The position numbers and the translations under genes were made by a program. From Curtobacterium sp. Leaf183 (GTDB lineage Bacteria > Actinomycetota > Actinomycetes > Actinomycetales > Microbacteriaceae), in the NCBI RefSeq assembly GCF_001424385.1, contig NZ_LMPO01000001.1, forward strand, positions 60,014 through 124,013: a stretch of DNA of 64,000 nt, read 5' to 3'. Below the pieces are notes generated by a model, which worked only from the letters and a program-made list of their open reading frames with translations, was not told the origin of the DNA and made no database searches. Shown here one piece after another: positions 62,664 to 64,000 of the stretch (positions are counted from its first letter, which is position 1; each line of letters starts with the position of its first letter).

Positions 62664-63890
62664 TCAGAACAGCGTCGGTCCACCGTTCGAGATCCCGGTG
62701 CCGGACGCCGGACGCGACGCCCCCGCCGGCACGAGCGAGCGGGTGCGCAGATCGCGGCGGTCGCGCTGCTGGCGCTCGTCCCACGTGCGGTCAGCGCGCT
62801 TGAGCGGCGAGATCCCAGCGGCTCGGTCGCTGCCCGGCCCGGCAGCGGGGTCGGCCGTGAGTCCGTCGCCGACAGGGTCGTTGCCGAGGGGGCCGGCCCC
62901 TTGCGAGAACCCCATCGACCCGGTGGCGGGGTCGACCTGGCCGACGCCGACTCCGTGCGCGCGGAGGATCGGCCGGATGCGCTCGGCGAGCCACCGGCGG
63001 TAGTCCTTGGGTGCGAAGGTGTTGTCGAGGTACATCGCGCGGTACCGCGGCACCAGGTCGGGGTGCGTCCGCGCCAACCACTCGAGGTACCACGGCTTGA
63101 CGCCCGGCTTCAGGTGGAGTGCCGAGTACATGACACTCGTCGCCCCGGCCGCGGCGGCGCGACCGATCGCGTCGTCCAGGTGCGCGACCGTGTCGGTGAT
63201 GTAGGGCAGCACCGGCATCAGGAACACCGAGCACGTCAGCCCGGCGTCGCGGACCGCCCGCACGGTCGCCAGGCGTGCCGCGGTGGTCGGCGTCCCTGGT
63301 TCGACCGACTGCTGCAGTTCGTCGTCGTACACGGCGATCGACATCGCCAGGTCGACGGAGACCCGCTCCGAGGCCGCGACCAGCGCCGGGATGTCCCGAC
63401 GCAGCAGCGTGCCCTTGGTCAGGATACTGAACGGCGTGCCCGAGTCGGCGAGGGCGGCGATGACGTCGGGCATCAACCGGTACTTGCCCTCGGCCCGCTG
63501 GTACGGGTCGGTGTTCGTCCCGAGCGCGACCGGGTGACGGTCCCAGGTCGGCTTCGCGAGTTCGCGCCGCAGGACGTCGGCCACGTTGGTCTTCACGACG
63601 ATCTGCTGGTCGAAGTCCGCGCCGCCGTCGAACTCGAGCCAGGTGTGGGTGGGGCGGGCGAAGCAGTACACACACGCGTGGGAACACCCGCGGTACGGGT
63701 TGATCGTCATGCCCCAGGTGCCGCCGTCGATCGCGTTCACGCGGTTGAGCGCGGACTTCGCCAGGACTTCGTGGAAGGTCACGCCGGTGAACTCCGGCGT
63801 CGTCACACTGCGGACGAACCCGGTGTTCGACTCGAGCCCCGGGAGCATGTCGTCCCGTGACGCGTCGATCGCCTGCCCGTCCCATCGCAT
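62664..63890 (-). CDS. radical SAM protein, Rv2578c / spore-photoproduct-lyase-like family
   Basis: 408 residues. The 4Fe-4S ligands are C69, C73 and C76 in GCSHACVYCFARPTH; then a TIM-barrel with TNTDPYQRAEGKY and SVMYSALHLKPGV. Family members resemble DNA photoproduct lyase and are found in many actinobacteria. The ATG at 63890-63888 begins the family's usual MRWDGQ; an in-frame GTG lies six codons earlier inside the LexA box. The last 85 residues are low-complexity. A perfect SOS box just upstream ties it to DNA damage response. Confidence 0.85.
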   Translation of the reverse strand: MRWDGQAIDASRDDMLPGLESNTGFVRSVTTPEFTGVTFHEVLAKSALNRVNAIDGGTWGMTINPYRGCSHACVYCFARPTHTWLEFDGGADFDQQIVVKTNVADVLRRELAKPTWDRHPVALGTNTDPYQRAEGKYRLMPDVIAALADSGTPFSILTKGTLLRRDIPALVAASERVSVDLAMSIAVYDDELQQSVEPGTPTTAARLATVRAVRDAGLTCSVFLMPVLPYITDTVAHLDDAIGRAAAAGATSVMYSALHLKPGVKPWYLEWLARTHPDLVPRYRAMYLDNTFAPKDYRRWLAERIRPILRAHGVGVGQVDPATGSMGFSQGAGPLGNDPVGDGLTADPAAGPGSDRAAGISPLKRADRTWDERQQRDRRDLRTRSLVPAGASRPASGTGISNGGPTLF

Positions 63891-63897
63891 GCCGTCA

Positions 63898-63915
63898 TTC
63901 GAACACACGTTCGAA
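63898..63915. promoter_or_regulatory. LexA (SOS) box
   Basis: TTCGAACACACGTTCGAA, an 18-base perfect palindrome apart from the ACAC centre. It matches the actinobacterial/Bacillus SOS consensus CGAAC-N4-GTTCG. It lies 8 bases upstream of the radical SAM gene's ATG, a position that would block transcription when LexA is bound. Confidence 0.85.
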
Positions 63916-63938
63916 CGCGGCGCAAGTGCGATCGGGTG

Positions 63939-64000
63939 TCAGTGGTGCAGACCCAGGACCTTCGCCGTGTGCGTGAGGGTCTCGTCGGCCAGGGCCGCGT
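63939..64000 (-). CDS. C-terminal end of an unidentified gene
   Basis: About 19 codons in open frame from the window edge to a TGA, ending LADETLTHTAKVLGLHH. Codon use (G/C in third positions) looks coding. Too little is visible to name it. It is on the same strand as the radical SAM gene, 48 bases upstream. Confidence 0.45.
   Translation of the reverse strand, partial: AALADETLTHTAKVLGLHH

Overview
The window reads as chromosomal DNA of a high-GC (roughly 70 %, judged by eye) actinobacterium, most likely a member of the Microbacteriaceae and possibly Curtobacterium. The evidence is the codon bias (almost every third position is G or C), dense gene packing with ATGA/GTGA stop-start overlaps, many GTG starts, leaderless promoters, a DUF4244-type Flp/Tad pilus locus, a 6C small RNA, and a gene order that partly matches Mycobacterium tuberculosis (holB, topA, tad genes, 6C RNA, acs, RidA, ponA2, metallophosphoesterase). 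The genus is inference. I see no prophage, insertion sequence, CRISPR array or plasmid gene.

Layout. 1-5762: nucleoside import operon (lipoprotein, ATPase, two permeases, cytidine deaminase) on the minus strand. 5959-8479: GDP-mannose synthesis (manC) divergent from a GT4 glycosyltransferase. 8555-12132: succinate dehydrogenase sdhCDAB, followed by a stand-alone TNT-domain protein (12156). 12864-16219: two tandem DUF805 membrane proteins, a quinone-reductase-like enzyme and a diacylglycerol-kinase-family lipid kinase. 16302-22644: a mannitol island (mtlD, mtlF, mtlA, PTS enzyme I) with a divergent DeoR regulator and HPr, so a complete phosphorelay from PEP to mannitol is encoded in 6 kb. 22825-28687: exonuclease III, trpS, an acetyltransferase, ribD, ribA and an MFS symporter. 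28963-31065: a small HTH protein with a two-operator promoter, and an ABC exporter. 31091-39837: nicotinamidase, PBP4-type carboxypeptidase, Gfo/Idh/MocA oxidoreductase, a secreted double HAD phosphatase, a GH13 glucosidase and an ABC-2 transporter.

39936-57371: tRNA-Thr, a TetR regulator, holB-tmk-topA, a five-gene Tad pilus locus with a 6C small RNA upstream, acs, RidA plus a 52-residue DUF4177 protein, a bifunctional penicillin-binding protein coupled to a metallophosphoesterase, tRNA-Pro, and a soluble two-component pair. 57556-63890: an LLM-class flavin oxidoreductase, then a tightly overlapping operon (histidine kinase, degenerate kinase-like membrane protein, LuxR-type response regulator, thymidine kinase), and a radical SAM protein behind a perfect LexA box. 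The window ends inside a gene of which only about 20 codons are visible.

Recurring themes are strong intergenic palindromes sharing a GGAGGCCCGGTGCCAGCTGG arm, in-frame microsatellites inside pilus and transporter genes, and start codons placed 6-8 bases after a TANNNT -10 box. The observations most worth follow-up are the degenerate kinase operon (58706-62496), the TNT protein with an altered catalytic position, the 6C RNA beside the pilus locus, and the LexA box.
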